Positions 46,419-55,775 are shown, counted from the stretch's first letter. The stretch: DNA of 64,000 nucleotides from Shinella pollutisoli (GCF_024609765.1 NZ_JANFDG010000002.1:221361-285360), one strand, 5' to 3'. Notes: a model not told the origin generated them from the letters alone. Numbers and translations are program-made.

Positions 46419-46560
46419 AGGCGGTCTGCGCTTCCCGACAGGTAATCACATCCCCGGGGCCATACACGATCTCAAGGGAGTTGTCCCTGACCGGACCTGT
46501 GGGTCCGGACATACGGCGCCCACCTACTTTGTAGGCACCCGGGATCGTAAAAACGCCATC
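46419..46560 (+). ncRNA. ssrS: 6S RNA
   Basis: Placed directly after zapA, the conserved location of 6S RNA. A -10 element CTATAT stands at 46408-46413, predicting a start near 46419. The sequence folds into a rod: a closing stem of the TCCCCGGG/CCCGGGA type (about 46451-46458 with 46538-46544) holds hairpins AGGGA/TCCCT (46475-46488), CCGGACC/GGTCCGG (46491-46508) and CCTAC/GTAGG (46523-46535), with outer GGCG/CGCC pairing (46420-46423 with 46554-46557). 6S RNA binds the sigma-70 holoenzyme and mimics an open promoter. Ends are approximate. Confidence 0.75.
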
Positions 46561-46768
46561 GGTCGTCGTGGATCGCGCTTTTCCCTTATTGTCGGAATGT
46601 CAGGTCCGGGCGCCGTAGGTTGCGCGGCGGCGTGGTTAACCAATCCTGAATCATCTCCTTGTGTCGTCCGGTTCACATGGCGTATCGATTTGTCATGGCG
46701 ACTATCCGTTGCTGAAGTTTTATTAAATATCTAACTTTCTATCATTCACGATGTGATGGTGTTTCCCC
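46561..46768. other. AT-richer non-coding gap after 6S RNA
   Basis: From about 46670 the base composition changes sharply towards A+T (for example TTTTATTAAATATCTAAC near 46715) and stays so into the first 200 bases of the following gene. No open frame, terminator or mobile-element end is evident. The composition break suggests acquired DNA. Confidence 0.6.
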
Positions 46769-47911
46769 ATGGCGACGGTGTATTCTCTGCCGGATTCTTC
46801 TCCGAAGCCGCTGAATTCCTATTTGAGTGCGATATCCAGTAATTTCATAATATTATCGGTATTCTCCTATTTCATCGGAATTTTGTATGCGGTAAAAGTT
46901 TCTCTGAATAATGGCGACTTTTCCTACTTTTCGTACAAGATAACGCAGTTCCATATTAATTACATGGATTTCGGCTTCGCCCGGCGCGGGGCAATCGGCA
47001 CCGTCCTCCATCCCCTGATCGATGGCTTCTCCGGAAACATCGACTACGAATACCTTTTCATAATCTCATTCGACTTCGCGCTTTTCATTGCCGTCGTCTG
47101 GGTCGCGCATCGGGTTCTGTCCGCGATGGAATCCGACAGGCCGTCCTTCTCCTTCTGGACGCGCCTGGCGCTGCTGATCGCGCCGGCCGGTTTCATGCAG
47201 TTCTCCTACGACGTCGCACGCTACGACCACGCAAACTATCTGATCCTGTTCCTGGCGCTCTGGCTGGCGGCTTGGGGGCGGCCGTACTGGGCGGGGGTCG
47301 CGATGGCGGCCGGCGTTCTGGTGCACGAGGCGATGTTCTTCTACGGCCTGCCGGTGCTGGTGGTTCTCGCCCTTCTGCGCGCCGCGCCGCGGCGGGAGAT
47401 CGCGCTGAGCCTTGTCCCGGCCGTCGCGGCCATGGCGCTGATCGCCCTGTTCGGCAACATCGACGCCGACCTCGCCGTCGTGCTCGGGCCGGACCGCGCC
47501 GGCGGGGCGGAAGCCTGGCAGCGCGTGGTTCTGGAACCTGCATCGCACCTGGGGTTCTCCGACTACGCTCTCCTGGCCTTCTACGTCGGGGTGCCCTGCT
47601 ATTTCTTGCTGCGTTTCGCGCGGGCGAATGGCTTTTCGCTGCCGGTCTTCGCCGGGCAGCTGCTTTTCGTCTGCGCCCTGTTCCTGCTGGGCGTGGACTA
47701 TTTCCGCTGGGCGCACCTCCTCTTCGTCTCCGCGGTGACGACCACGGCCGCCATTCTGATTGCGAACAGGAAGGCCGCGCTGCCGGCGACCGGCGGCTTC
47801 GAAAGATTGGTGCTGGCGCTCTACGTTCTTCCGCTCGGCCCGATCGGCGTACGGGAGCCGCTGCCCTATGTCGAGAGGATCTGGAACGAAGTGGTGATGA
47901 GGCTGCTGTAG
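46769..47911 (+). CDS. Polytopic membrane protein of unknown function
   Basis: A 380-residue inner-membrane protein with about nine or ten hydrophobic segments (for example residues 25-45, 92-115, 130-150, 155-170, 175-205, 210-230, 265-285, 293-312, 318-330). A hydrophilic motif with YMDFGFARRGAIGTVLHPL near 66-84 is the most conserved-looking part, with basic FARRG. I do not recognise a family; polysaccharide-related membrane proteins have similar layouts. The first 65 codons are AT-rich and unlike the rest of the gene and its neighbours. The ribosome binding site is weak. Confidence 0.75.
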   Translation: MATVYSLPDSSPKPLNSYLSAISSNFIILSVFSYFIGILYAVKVSLNNGDFSYFSYKITQFHINYMDFGFARRGAIGTVLHPLIDGFSGNIDYEYLFIISFDFALFIAVVWVAHRVLSAMESDRPSFSFWTRLALLIAPAGFMQFSYDVARYDHANYLILFLALWLAAWGRPYWAGVAMAAGVLVHEAMFFYGLPVLVVLALLRAAPRREIALSLVPAVAAMALIALFGNIDADLAVVLGPDRAGGAEAWQRVVLEPASHLGFSDYALLAFYVGVPCYFLLRFARANGFSLPVFAGQLLFVCALFLLGVDYFRWAHLLFVSAVTTTAAILIANRKAALPATGGFERLVLALYVLPLGPIGVREPLPYVERIWNEVVMRLL

Positions 47912-47934
47912 CCTCTCTTTTCCGGTCTCGAACA

Positions 47935-47967
47935 AAAGAAAGAAGGCCACCCGCGAGGGTGGCCTTC
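47935..47967 (-). terminator. Terminator of tal, possibly bidirectional
   Basis: A perfect 11-bp stem GAAGGCCACCC/GGGTGGCCTTC with a GCGA loop (47942-47967) is followed on the minus strand by TTTCTTTTGTTC. It lies 17 bases after the tal stop. A few T residues on the plus side are not enough to be sure it also serves the membrane-protein gene. Confidence 0.85.
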
Positions 47968-47983
47968 GCCGTTCCGGTTGCGG

Positions 47984-48946
47984 CTATGCGGCCGCCTTCA
48001 GTTCCTTGTCGATCATCGCCCTGAGGCTGCCGAGGTCCTTGGCGAAGGAGCGGATGCCTTCCGAGAGCTTCTCGGTCGCCATGGCGTCCTCGTTCAGCAT
48101 CCAGCGGAAGGTCTTCTCGTCGATTTCCACCGGGGCGACCCTGGCGGCCTTCTCCGGCGAGAGGCGGCGCTCCAGCGTGCCGTCCGCCGCATCCAGCTCT
48201 TCCAGCAGCGCCGGGCTGATCGTCAGCCGGTCGCAGCCGGCAAGGGCCTCGATCTCGCCGACGTTGCGGAACGAGGCGCCCATGACGATCGTGTCGATGC
48301 CGTTCGACTTGTAGTAGTCGTAGATCGCGCGCACCGAAAGCACGCCCGGGTCCTCCTCCGCCGTGAAGGTCTTGCCGCTCGCCTTGACGTGCCAGTCGAG
48401 GATGCGGCCGACGAAGGGCGAGATCAGGAAGACACCGGCGTCGGCGCAGGCGATCGCCTGGGCCTTGTTGAAGAGCAGCGTCAGGTTGCAGTCGATGCCT
48501 TCCTTCTGCAGCACTTCCGCGGCGCGGATGCCTTCCCAGGTCGAGGCGAGCTTGATCAGGATGCGTTCGCGGGAAATGCCGCGCGCGTCATAGGCCTTGA
48601 TGATCCCGCGCGCCTTGGCGATGGAGCCCTCGGTGTCGAAGGAGAGGTCGGCGTCGACCTCGGTCGAGACGCGGCCGGGCACGAGCTCGGCAAGGGCCGC
48701 GCCGACGGAAATCGCCAGGCGGTCGGCGACGGCGGAAACGACGCCCTCGCGATTGCCGCCCTGGGACTGGCCCCAGCGGATCGCCTCGGAGACGGCGTCG
48801 GCGAAGACCGGCGTGCCGAGCGCCTTGAGCACGATGGTGGGGTTGGTGGTGCAGTCGACCGGCTTCAGGCGGCGCACCGCGTCGATATCGCCGGTATCCG
48901 CGACGACGGTCGTCATCGCGCGGAGCTGTTCAAGCTTGGATGCCAT
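47984..48946 (-). CDS. tal: Transaldolase
   Basis: A 320-residue enzyme of the classic TalB length. [12 protein letters not shown] (about residues 30-41) and the Schiff-base Lys in [17 protein letters not shown] (Lys near 130) identify it, with [18 protein letters not shown] following. It links the pentose phosphate pathway and glycolysis, with tkt encoded 2.6 kb away. The ATG at 48946 matches the E. coli N terminus; a frame to 49141 is not supported. A SorC-type regulator is divergently encoded next to it and may control it. The 299-bp gap 48947-49245 holds both promoters. Confidence 0.96.
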   Translation of the reverse strand: MASKLEQLRAMTTVVADTGDIDAVRRLKPVDCTTNPTIVLKALGTPVFADAVSEAIRWGQSQGGNREGVVSAVADRLAISVGAALAELVPGRVSTEVDADLSFDTEGSIAKARGIIKAYDARGISRERILIKLASTWEGIRAAEVLQKEGIDCNLTLLFNKAQAIACADAGVFLISPFVGRILDWHVKASGKTFTAEEDPGVLSVRAIYDYYKSNGIDTIVMGASFRNVGEIEALAGCDRLTISPALLEELDAADGTLERRLSPEKAARVAPVEIDEKTFRWMLNEDAMATEKLSEGIRSFAKDLGSLRAMIDKELKAAA

Positions 48947-49245
48947 TTCCAAAATCCCGAGTGGTTGCCGTCGGGCCGCCTTCCGCAGGAAAGGCGTGGC
49001 CCTCCTCCATGTTCCTTTGACGGCTTGCGCGACGGACCGTGCTTCCTTTTCCGTCGCCGCGCTCGCCGGCACGACATATCCGCCGGCAGAAAGCGCCAGC
49101 CGACATGGCCGGACTATCCGGGATTTCCGGGAAGAAAGCAAGGACTTTTGCGTACTCCTGTGGTCATTTGTCCAGCTGGCGCGGTTCGTGCTAGGATGGC
49201 GCCCGCGCCGCGGCGCGGTGAATGCAAGTCATGACAGGAGGCGAC

Positions 49246-50232
49246 GTGGCGAGGCTCCGACGCGACACACACACGGCCTATTCGGAATCGGCGGCGCTGC
49301 GCCTGCGCGCCGCATGGCTCTATTACAATCAGGGGCTGACGCAGAAGGACGTCGCCGAAAAGCTCGGGGTGAGCCGCACCACCGTCGTGCGCATGCTCGA
49401 CGAGGCGCTGAAGCGCTCCGAGGTGCAGATCTGGATCGACGAGGGCGTGGGCGACTGCGTCGAGCTCGCCGTCCGGCTGGAGAAGGCCTACGGGCTCGAC
49501 GAGGCCGTGGTGGTGCCGGCCGCCGACAGCGCCGAGGCGACGGCCCGGAGCGTCGGCCTCGCGCTCGGCCAGTTCCTGACCGAGGCGATCCCGGACGACT
49601 GCACGGTGGGTGTGGGCTGGGGACGGACGCTGACGGCCTCGCTCGCGAGCTTCCGCCCGGCACGGCGCGAGCGGGTGAAGGTCGTGTCGCTGCTCGGCGG
49701 CGTGGTCGAGGCGCATCACATCAACCCGATCGAATATACCTGGCGGCTGGCGAGCCAGCTCGGCGCGGAGTGCTATCTCTTCCTCGCGCCGCTGCTCGTC
49801 GATTCGCGCGAGACCAAGCGCAGCCTGATCGAGAAATGCGGGCTGAAGACGCTGTTCGACCGGGCGGAGAACATGGACATCGCCGTGGTGAGCTGCGGCG
49901 ACATCGGCCCGCGCTCCAGCTCGCTGTCGCGCGATTTCATCGCCCGAGACGAGCTGGAGGAACTGATCGCCGCGGGCTGCGTCTGCGACACGATGTGCAA
50001 CTTCCTCGATGCGGAAGGCCGCACCATCGACCATCCGATCCGCCACCGCGTCATGTCGATCGACCTCGACACGGTCAGCAAGGCGCGCCACATCGTGCTC
50101 GTCTCCGGCGGCGCGCACCGGGCGCCGGCGATCCGCGCCACGATCCGCCGCATCGGCTGCAACACGCTGATCACCGACGAGGGCGCGGCCCAGGCGATGC
50201 TGCGGCTCGCCGAGGCGCCGGCGGCCGCCTGA
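49246..50232 (+). CDS. SorC/DeoR-type sugar-binding transcriptional regulator
   Basis: A 328-residue regulator. The N-terminal HTH (about residues 15-50) has YYNQGLTQKDVAEKLGVSRT, and a SorC sugar-phosphate-binding domain covers about 65-325 (VGVGWGRTL, VVSLLGGV, VSCGDIGP). The GTG at 49246 has AGGAGG four bases upstream; ATGs at 49222 and 49231 are alternatives. Regulators of this family respond to phosphorylated sugars or polyols. Its divergent neighbour tal is a plausible target. Confidence 0.9.
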   Translation: MARLRRDTHTAYSESAALRLRAAWLYYNQGLTQKDVAEKLGVSRTTVVRMLDEALKRSEVQIWIDEGVGDCVELAVRLEKAYGLDEAVVVPAADSAEATARSVGLALGQFLTEAIPDDCTVGVGWGRTLTASLASFRPARRERVKVVSLLGGVVEAHHINPIEYTWRLASQLGAECYLFLAPLLVDSRETKRSLIEKCGLKTLFDRAENMDIAVVSCGDIGPRSSSLSRDFIARDELEELIAAGCVCDTMCNFLDAEGRTIDHPIRHRVMSIDLDTVSKARHIVLVSGGAHRAPAIRATIRRIGCNTLITDEGAAQAMLRLAEAPAAA

Positions 50233-50233
50233 G

Positions 50234-50455
50234 CTACAGGAGGCCGAGGCGGACGGCGCGGGTGATCGCGCCGGTGAGGTTCTGTGCGCCGAGCTTGTCG
50301 GTGGCGCTGCGCAGCGCCTCGGTCACGCGTTCGGGTGCGAGATCCGCCTCGCGGGCGATCTCGGCGGGCGTCCTGCCGAGGGCGGCAAGGCCGAGGCATT
50401 TCGTCTCTATCCCGGTCAGCTCGGGGCGTGATGATGAATCGTCGCGTGATGCCAT
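50234..50455 (-). CDS. Stand-alone LuxR-type HTH protein
   Basis: A 73-residue protein made almost only of a LuxR/GerE-like helix-turn-helix: LTGIETKCLGLAALGRTPAE, IAREADLAPERVTEALRSAT and KLGAQNLTGAITRAVRLGLL. It has no sensor or receiver domain. It is convergent with the SorC gene, with a 1-bp gap. Short proteins of this kind occur in rhizobia; targets are unknown. Confidence 0.8.
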   Translation of the reverse strand: MASRDDSSSRPELTGIETKCLGLAALGRTPAEIAREADLAPERVTEALRSATDKLGAQNLTGAITRAVRLGLL

Positions 50456-50616
50456 GACCCGGCTTAGGCGGCTCGATACGCGGCGAAAAGCGCAAACTCT
50501 TCCGCTACTTAACGAAGTTCCGCGGGAATTTGGCCGCCTGTGCCGGAAAGGGACAGGGGGTTTGCCAGGGGCGGCCCGCGCCTGCTAAGCACGCACGAGA
50601 CGGCAGGAGGCATCCC

Positions 50617-51201
50617 GTGACACCCAAGGAACGAAAGGCGGCGATCCGCAACGAGCGGCTGGCGCTGCGCGACGCGATGACGCCGGAGGCGCGCATCGAG
50701 GGCAGCCTCGCCATGGTGGAGCATGCGGGCGATGCCATCGCCCTTCCGCCCGGCACCGTCGTCTCCGGCTTCTGGCCGATCCGCTCGGAAGCGGACGTGC
50801 GGCCGCTCATGGCGCGCCTTCGCGCCCGCGGCGCGCGTCTGTGCTTGCCGGTCGTGCTCGATCGCGAGACGATCGTCTTCCGCGAACTGCTGCCCGGCGC
50901 GCCGGTCGTCAAGGTCGGCTTCGGCACGACGGGGCCTGGGCCGGAGGCGGCGGTGCTCGACCCCGACATCCTGCTCGTGCCGCTCTCGGCCTTCGACCGG
51001 TCGGGGCACCGCATCGGCTACGGCGCCGGCCACTACGACCGTGCGATCGACCGCCTGAGGGCGAAAGGCCGCGCGCCGAAACTGATCGGCATTGCCTTCG
51101 ACTGCCAGGAAGTGGCATCAGTGCCCTCGGAACCGCACGACGTGGCGCTCGACGCCATCCTCACCGAAAGCGGTTTTCGCGTGTTGAACCCGGTTTCCTG
51201 A
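50617..51201 (+). CDS. 5-formyltetrahydrofolate cyclo-ligase
   Basis: A 194-residue enzyme converting 5-formyl-THF to 5,10-methenyl-THF with ATP. MTPKERKAAIRNERLALRDA at the N terminus and the signature DRSGHRIGYGAGHYDRAI (about residues 129-146) identify it. The start is GTG at 50617 with AGGAGG six bases upstream. In many proteobacteria this gene directly follows 6S RNA; here about 4 kb separates them. The next gene starts 9 bp after the stop. Confidence 0.95.
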   Translation: MTPKERKAAIRNERLALRDAMTPEARIEGSLAMVEHAGDAIALPPGTVVSGFWPIRSEADVRPLMARLRARGARLCLPVVLDRETIVFRELLPGAPVVKVGFGTTGPGPEAAVLDPDILLVPLSAFDRSGHRIGYGAGHYDRAIDRLRAKGRAPKLIGIAFDCQEVASVPSEPHDVALDAILTESGFRVLNPVS

Positions 51202-51210
51202 GGCAGGCCG

Positions 51211-52035
51211 ATGCGATTTCTTTTCCTGGGCGACATGGTGGGCAAGACCGGGCGGACCGCCGTCTGGGAGCGCCTGCCGGGGCTGATTTCCGATTTCCAG
51301 CTCGATTTCGTCGTCGTCAACGGGGAGAACGCGGCCGGCGGCTTCGGCATCACCGAGGACATCTTCCTGGAGACGCTGAACGCCGGCGCCGACGTGGTGA
51401 CGACCGGCAACCACGTCTGGGACCAGAAGGAGGCGGTGACCTTCGCCAGCCGCCACGATCAGTTCCTGCGGCCGGCGAACTATCCCGCCGGCACGCCGGG
51501 GCGCGGCGCGAACGTCTACGTCGCGAGGAACGGCGCGCGCGTTCTCGTCGCCAACGTCATGGGCCGCGTCTTCATGCATCCCGAGCTCGACGATCCCTTC
51601 ATGGCGGGCGAGGCGATCCTCGCCTCCTGCCCGCTCGGCGAGCAGGCGGACGCGATCGTCTTCGACTTCCACGCCGAGGCGACCAGCGAGAAGCAGTGCT
51701 TCGGCCATTTCGTCGACGGGCGGGCGAGCGTGGTCGTCGGCACGCATACTCACGTGCCGACAGCCGATTGCCAGATCCTCAACGGCGGCACCGCCTATAT
51801 GTCGGACGCCGGCATGTGCGGCGACTACGATTCCTCGCTCGGCATGGACAAGGAGGAGCCGCTCAACCGCTTCATCTCGAAGATGCCGAAGAGCCGCTTC
51901 GAGGCGGCCTCCGGGCCGGCGACGATCTGCGGCATGGCGGTCGAGATCTCCGACCGGACGGGCCTTGCCGAGAAGGTCGCGCCCCTGCGGCTCGGGCCGC
52001 GCCTCGCCGAGACGGTGCCGAGCTTCTGGAACTGA
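51211..52035 (+). CDS. YmdB-like metallophosphoesterase (TIGR00282 family)
   Basis: A 274-residue calcineurin-like phosphoesterase. Metal motifs are FLGDMVGKTGR (about residues 4-14), VVNGENAAGGFG near 35, TTGNHVWDQKE near 66, DFHAEATSEK near 152 and VVGTHTHVPTAD near 176. The Bacillus homologue YmdB is a cyclic-nucleotide phosphodiesterase affecting development. It is 9 bp behind the 5-FCL gene and probably co-transcribed with it. Confidence 0.93.
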   Translation: MRFLFLGDMVGKTGRTAVWERLPGLISDFQLDFVVVNGENAAGGFGITEDIFLETLNAGADVVTTGNHVWDQKEAVTFASRHDQFLRPANYPAGTPGRGANVYVARNGARVLVANVMGRVFMHPELDDPFMAGEAILASCPLGEQADAIVFDFHAEATSEKQCFGHFVDGRASVVVGTHTHVPTADCQILNGGTAYMSDAGMCGDYDSSLGMDKEEPLNRFISKMPKSRFEAASGPATICGMAVEISDRTGLAEKVAPLRLGPRLAETVPSFWN

Positions 52036-52051
52036 GGTTTCAGGCCCGGTT

Positions 52052-52585
52052 TCAGGCCATGTGGCGCAGGTGATCCGACGGCACGGCGAAGCGCACCTTC
52101 GTCTTCACGCCCACGTCCGGCTCCTCGTCGGGGTTGAGGTTGGCCTTGGCGATCTCCCAGCCGAATTTCAGCGTGCTGCCCGTCGAGGCCCAGATCTCGG
52201 CGTCCTCCATCTCCAGCACCAGCATGGTGAGCTTCGGGTCGTCCTTGCCGTGATCGTACCAGGCCGCGACCACGCTGCTCCAGTATTCGTCGATCTTCGC
52301 CGGGTCCCTGCGCACCGAGAGGCGGCCGGCGATGCAGGCGTGATAGTCGTGGTCCTTGCCGACGACGCAGAAATGCGCGTGCGCGCCGGGCGTCACGGCT
52401 TCTGCGATCGCCGCGTCGGTCTTGGTGAAGAACCAGATCGTCCCGCTCTTGCGGTCGAGCTGCGGGGCCATCGGCTGCATGTGCATGTGGCTTCCCTCGA
52501 TGCCGAGCATGCCGGCATGGATGCGCTCGATCTCGTCGAAAAGCTGCTCGCGCGGGTTCTCGCGCGCCTGGGTGAGGCTGGACAT
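52052..52585 (-). CDS. Pyridoxamine 5'-phosphate oxidase-like general stress protein
   Basis: A 177-residue FMN-binding split-barrel protein of the general stress protein 26 type. MAPQLDRKSGTIWFFTKTD (about residues 39-57) and RRDPAKIDEYWSSVVAAWY (about 91-109) are characteristic. A flavin-dependent reductase or redox role is inferred from the family. AGGAGAAGGAG precedes the ATG. It is convergent with the YmdB-like gene. Confidence 0.9.
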   Translation of the reverse strand: MSSLTQARENPREQLFDEIERIHAGMLGIEGSHMHMQPMAPQLDRKSGTIWFFTKTDAAIAEAVTPGAHAHFCVVGKDHDYHACIAGRLSVRRDPAKIDEYWSSVVAAWYDHGKDDPKLTMLVLEMEDAEIWASTGSTLKFGWEIAKANLNPDEEPDVGVKTKVRFAVPSDHLRHMA

Positions 52586-52755
52586 GGTCGCTCCTTCTCC
52601 TGGCCGTTGTCGTGAAGTTCCTCAAACGCGGCATGCCGCGGCATGGTTCCGGGGGCGGCGGCTCAAGCGATCGTGATCGGCGGGGAGGCGGGAAAAATCT
52701 CGACCGCGGGAACGGCAGCGGGCATAGTTCGCCGACCAGAGGAAGGGTGTCGCCG

Positions 52756-53592
52756 ATGCCGCATCTCCTGCTCGTTCCGTTCCTGTTTCTCGGCCTCACG
52801 GCTTTGCTGCCGGTCCATCCGGCGGCCGGGGAGGGCGAGCGGCCGGTGAGCCAGTGCCAGATGATCGCGCGCTCGCTTCCCGCCGCGACCTTCGCGAGCC
52901 TTTCCGGCCCGGCCATTCTCCCCGCGCAGGCGCGGGCGGACGAGGAGGTGCGGATCACCTTCATCGGCCACTCGACCTTCTTCATCGAGACGCCCGGCGG
53001 CGTGACGATCGCCACCGACTACAACGGCTGGTACAAGACGCCGGCGCTGCCCACCGTCGTGACGATGAACAAGGCCCATTCCAGCCACTACACGATGCAT
53101 CCCGAGCCGGGCATCGCCCACGTGCTGCACGGCTGGGACGAGGCGTCGGCCACGGGCGCCGACCACGACCTCGTCGTCGATGACGTCTACATCCGCAACG
53201 TGCCGACCGACATCCGCTCCTGGGGGGGCGCGATGGAGCCGAACGGCAACTCGATCTTCATCTTCGAGGTGGCGGGACTGTGCATCGGCCATCTCGGCCA
53301 CCTGCACCACGAGCTCACCGACACGCAATATGCCGAGATCGGCCGGCTCGACATCCTGATGGTGCCGGTCGACGGCGGGCTGACGATGGGGGCCGACAGC
53401 ATGAGCCGCGTCGTGCAGCGGCTGCGCTCGTCGCTGATCCTGCCGATGCACCGCACCGGGCCGCCGGTCGAGCGGTTCCTCGCCATGTTCGGCGCGGATT
53501 TCGAGGTGGTGCGCAACGACGGCGCCACGCTCTCCGTCTCCCTTCGCAGCCTGCCGAAGCAGCCAACGATCCACATACTCGCCGGCATGTGA
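52756..53592 (+). CDS. Exported metallo-beta-lactamase-fold protein (UlaG-like)
   Basis: A 278-residue protein with an N-terminal signal peptide or anchor (MPHLLLVPFLFLGLTALL) and an MBL fold from about residue 70. FIGHSTFFIETPGGVTIATD opens the domain; GLCIGHLGHLHHEL and LILPMHRTGPP are later metal-type motifs. The usual HxHxDH is replaced by NKAHSSHYTM, so the metal site is incomplete or different. It may be a lactonase-like or inactive enzyme. AGGAAGGG lies nine bases before the ATG at 52756. Confidence 0.85.
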   Translation: MPHLLLVPFLFLGLTALLPVHPAAGEGERPVSQCQMIARSLPAATFASLSGPAILPAQARADEEVRITFIGHSTFFIETPGGVTIATDYNGWYKTPALPTVVTMNKAHSSHYTMHPEPGIAHVLHGWDEASATGADHDLVVDDVYIRNVPTDIRSWGGAMEPNGNSIFIFEVAGLCIGHLGHLHHELTDTQYAEIGRLDILMVPVDGGLTMGADSMSRVVQRLRSSLILPMHRTGPPVERFLAMFGADFEVVRNDGATLSVSLRSLPKQPTIHILAGM

Positions 53593-53741
53593 GGCTTCGC
53601 GCGCCCGCTCTGGACGGCGGGCGGCAATGAAATTATAAGGCGGCATTCCGAAAATCGGGGCATGGGACAGACGCGACACCGCGGCAGTGCCCCGTCACAG
53701 ACAAAGGCGTCCGCAGGGGCGCCAAACCAGACAGGGGTGCC

Positions 53742-54488
53742 ATGGCCGGCCATTCACAGTTCAAGAATATCATGCACCGCAAGGGGCGGCAGGACGCCGT
53801 GCGGTCGAAAATGTTCTCCAAGCTCGCCCGCGAGATCACCGTGGCGGCGAAGACGGGCATGGCCGATCCGGCGATGAACCCGCGCCTCAGGCTGGCGATC
53901 CAGAACGCCAAGGCGCAGTCCATGCCGAAGGACAATATCGAGCGCGCGATCAAGAAGGCCGCGGGCGGCGACGCGGAGAACTACGAGGAAGTCCGCTACG
54001 AGGGCTACGGCCCGGGCGGCGTCGCCGTCATCGTCGAGGCGCTGACCGACAACCGCAACCGCACCGCCTCCTCCGTCCGCTCGACCTTCTCCAAGGCCGG
54101 CGGCGCGCTCGGCGAGACCGGCTCGGTCTCCTTCTCCTTCGACCGCGTCGGCGAGATCGTCTACAAGCTTTCGGCCGGCGACGCCGACGCCGTCATGGAA
54201 GCGGCCATCGAGGCCGGTGCCGAGGACGTGACGACGGACGAGGACGGCCATACCATCCTCTGCGGCTTCGAGGACATCGGCGACGTTTCCAAGGCGCTCG
54301 AGGACAAGCTCGGCGAGGCCGAGACGGTCAAGGCGATCTGGAAGCCGCAGAACACGGTGCCGGTCGACGAGGAGAAGGCGCAGTCGCTGATGAAGCTGAT
54401 CGACACGCTGGAAGACGACGACGACGTGCAGAACGTCTATTCGAACTTCGAGGTTTCGGACGAGGTGCTGGCGAAGCTTTCGGCCTGA
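53742..54488 (+). CDS. yebC: YebC/PmpR family DNA-binding protein
   Basis: A 248-residue protein. [19 protein letters not shown] at the start, NARLR-type ARE motif ([20 protein letters not shown]) and [20 protein letters not shown] identify the family. Members act as transcription regulators or, as recently shown for some, as translation factors relieving ribosome stalling. The gene sits upstream of ruvC, an arrangement shared with many bacteria, but a convergent LLM gene and a repeat separate them here. Confidence 0.95.
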   Translation: MAGHSQFKNIMHRKGRQDAVRSKMFSKLAREITVAAKTGMADPAMNPRLRLAIQNAKAQSMPKDNIERAIKKAAGGDAENYEEVRYEGYGPGGVAVIVEALTDNRNRTASSVRSTFSKAGGALGETGSVSFSFDRVGEIVYKLSAGDADAVMEAAIEAGAEDVTTDEDGHTILCGFEDIGDVSKALEDKLGEAETVKAIWKPQNTVPVDEEKAQSLMKLIDTLEDDDDVQNVYSNFEVSDEVLAKLSA

Positions 54489-54499
54489 TCGGGCGCCGT

Positions 54500-54616
54500 C
54501 CCCTCATCCGGCCCTTCGGGCCACCTTCTTCCCGGCGGGGAGAAGGGGAGTGCCGCACCGTTCCGTTTCCCCCTTCTCCCCTCGGGGAGAAGGTCCCGGC
54601 AGAGGGATGAGGGGGG
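54500..54616. repeat. Long palindromic repeat (copy E)
   Basis: CCCCTCATCCGGCCC and GGGATGAGGGG arms enclose two hairpins of the CCTTCT(C/T)CCCG-GCGGGGAGAAGG and CCTTCTCCCC-TCGGGGAGAAGG kinds. It fills the gap between the convergent yebC and LLM genes. Confidence 0.85.
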
Positions 54617-54624
54617 CAGCTTCA

Positions 54625-55626
54625 CTATGCCGCCTCTGCCAAATCCCGCCGCGCCTCCGCGAACAGCCGGAGCGACGTCAGCCGCGCCGCCATGTCGAAG
54701 ACCGGCATGGAGACGATCAGCTCGTCGGCCTTCGTCAGCGCCAGGAAATCGGCGATCTGCCGCCGGATCGTCTCCGGCCCGCCGACCACGGCATATTGCA
54801 GCGTATGCTCCACCATGATCCGCTCCTGATCGCTCCACAGCCCGTCCATGGAATCCACCGGCGGCGGGAAGGCGTCCGGCGTGCCGCGGCGCAGGCGCAC
54901 GAAGGACTGCTGCATCGAGGTGAAGAGACGGGCGGCCTCGGCATCCGTCTCGGCCGCCGCACCCATCACGCCGACCATCACATGCGGCCTGTCGAGATGT
55001 TGCGAGGGCTCGAAGCGCTCGCGGTAGATCTCCAGCGCCGAAAGCAGCATGTCCGGCGCGAAATGCGAGGCGAAGGCGAAGGGCAGGCCGAGCATGCCGG
55101 CAAGATGCGCCGAATAGTGGCTGGAACCGAGCAGCCAGACCGGCACGTTGCTGTCGATGCCCGGCACGGCGATCACCCGCTGCTCCGGCTGGCGGGGCCC
55201 GAGAAGCTGCAGCAGCTCGACCACGTCCTGCGGGAACTGGTTGGCGGCGCTGTCGAGGTTGCGGCGCAGCGCCCGCGCCGTCAGCATGTCGGTGCCGGGC
55301 GCGCGGCCGAGGCCGAGGTCGACGCGGCCGGGGAAAAGGGCTTCCAGCGTGCCGAACTGCTCGGCGATGACGAGCGGCGAGTGGTTCGGCAGCATGATGC
55401 CGCCGGCGCCGATGCGGATCTTCTCCGTGCCCGCCGCCACGTGCTGGATGACGAGCGCGGTCGCAGCGCTTGCGATGCCACGCATGCCGTGATGCTCGGC
55501 AAGCCAGAAGCGCTCGTAACCGAGCGCCTCGGCCTCCTGCGCGAAGCGGCGGGAATTCTTGAGCGACTGGGCGACGGTGCCGCCTTCGGTGACCGGGGAA
55601 AGATCGAGGATGGAGAAGGGCACCAT
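54625..55626 (-). CDS. LLM class flavin-dependent oxidoreductase
   Basis: A 333-residue luciferase-like monooxygenase-fold enzyme. [19 protein letters not shown] (about residues 4-22), [20 protein letters not shown] (about 38-57), [19 protein letters not shown] (about 73-91) and [11 protein letters not shown] are typical of the single-component LLM group. The substrate is unknown; these enzymes use reduced FMN. It is divergent from ruvC across 149 bp. Confidence 0.93.
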   Translation of the reverse strand: MVPFSILDLSPVTEGGTVAQSLKNSRRFAQEAEALGYERFWLAEHHGMRGIASAATALVIQHVAAGTEKIRIGAGGIMLPNHSPLVIAEQFGTLEALFPGRVDLGLGRAPGTDMLTARALRRNLDSAANQFPQDVVELLQLLGPRQPEQRVIAVPGIDSNVPVWLLGSSHYSAHLAGMLGLPFAFASHFAPDMLLSALEIYRERFEPSQHLDRPHVMVGVMGAAAETDAEAARLFTSMQQSFVRLRRGTPDAFPPPVDSMDGLWSDQERIMVEHTLQYAVVGGPETIRRQIADFLALTKADELIVSMPVFDMAARLTSLRLFAEARRDLAEAA

Positions 55627-55775
55627 GGCGCGGCCTCGCTGTGAGCGGTTTTGATCGTCGCCCCATGTAGGTTCAATTCCGTAAAATCCAAGCCGGGGTT
55701 TTGCGAAGCTTGCTCTGTTTTTGTTTTGTTCACATTTCGCTGGCAGGGTCCGGCGGACGGGACTAGGGTTCTTCC

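Noticed and set aside
55627..55775. An SOS box upstream of ruvC
   Set aside because: No GTTC-N7-GTTC match of the alphaproteobacterial LexA consensus was found; single GTTC or GTTC-like halves occur by chance.
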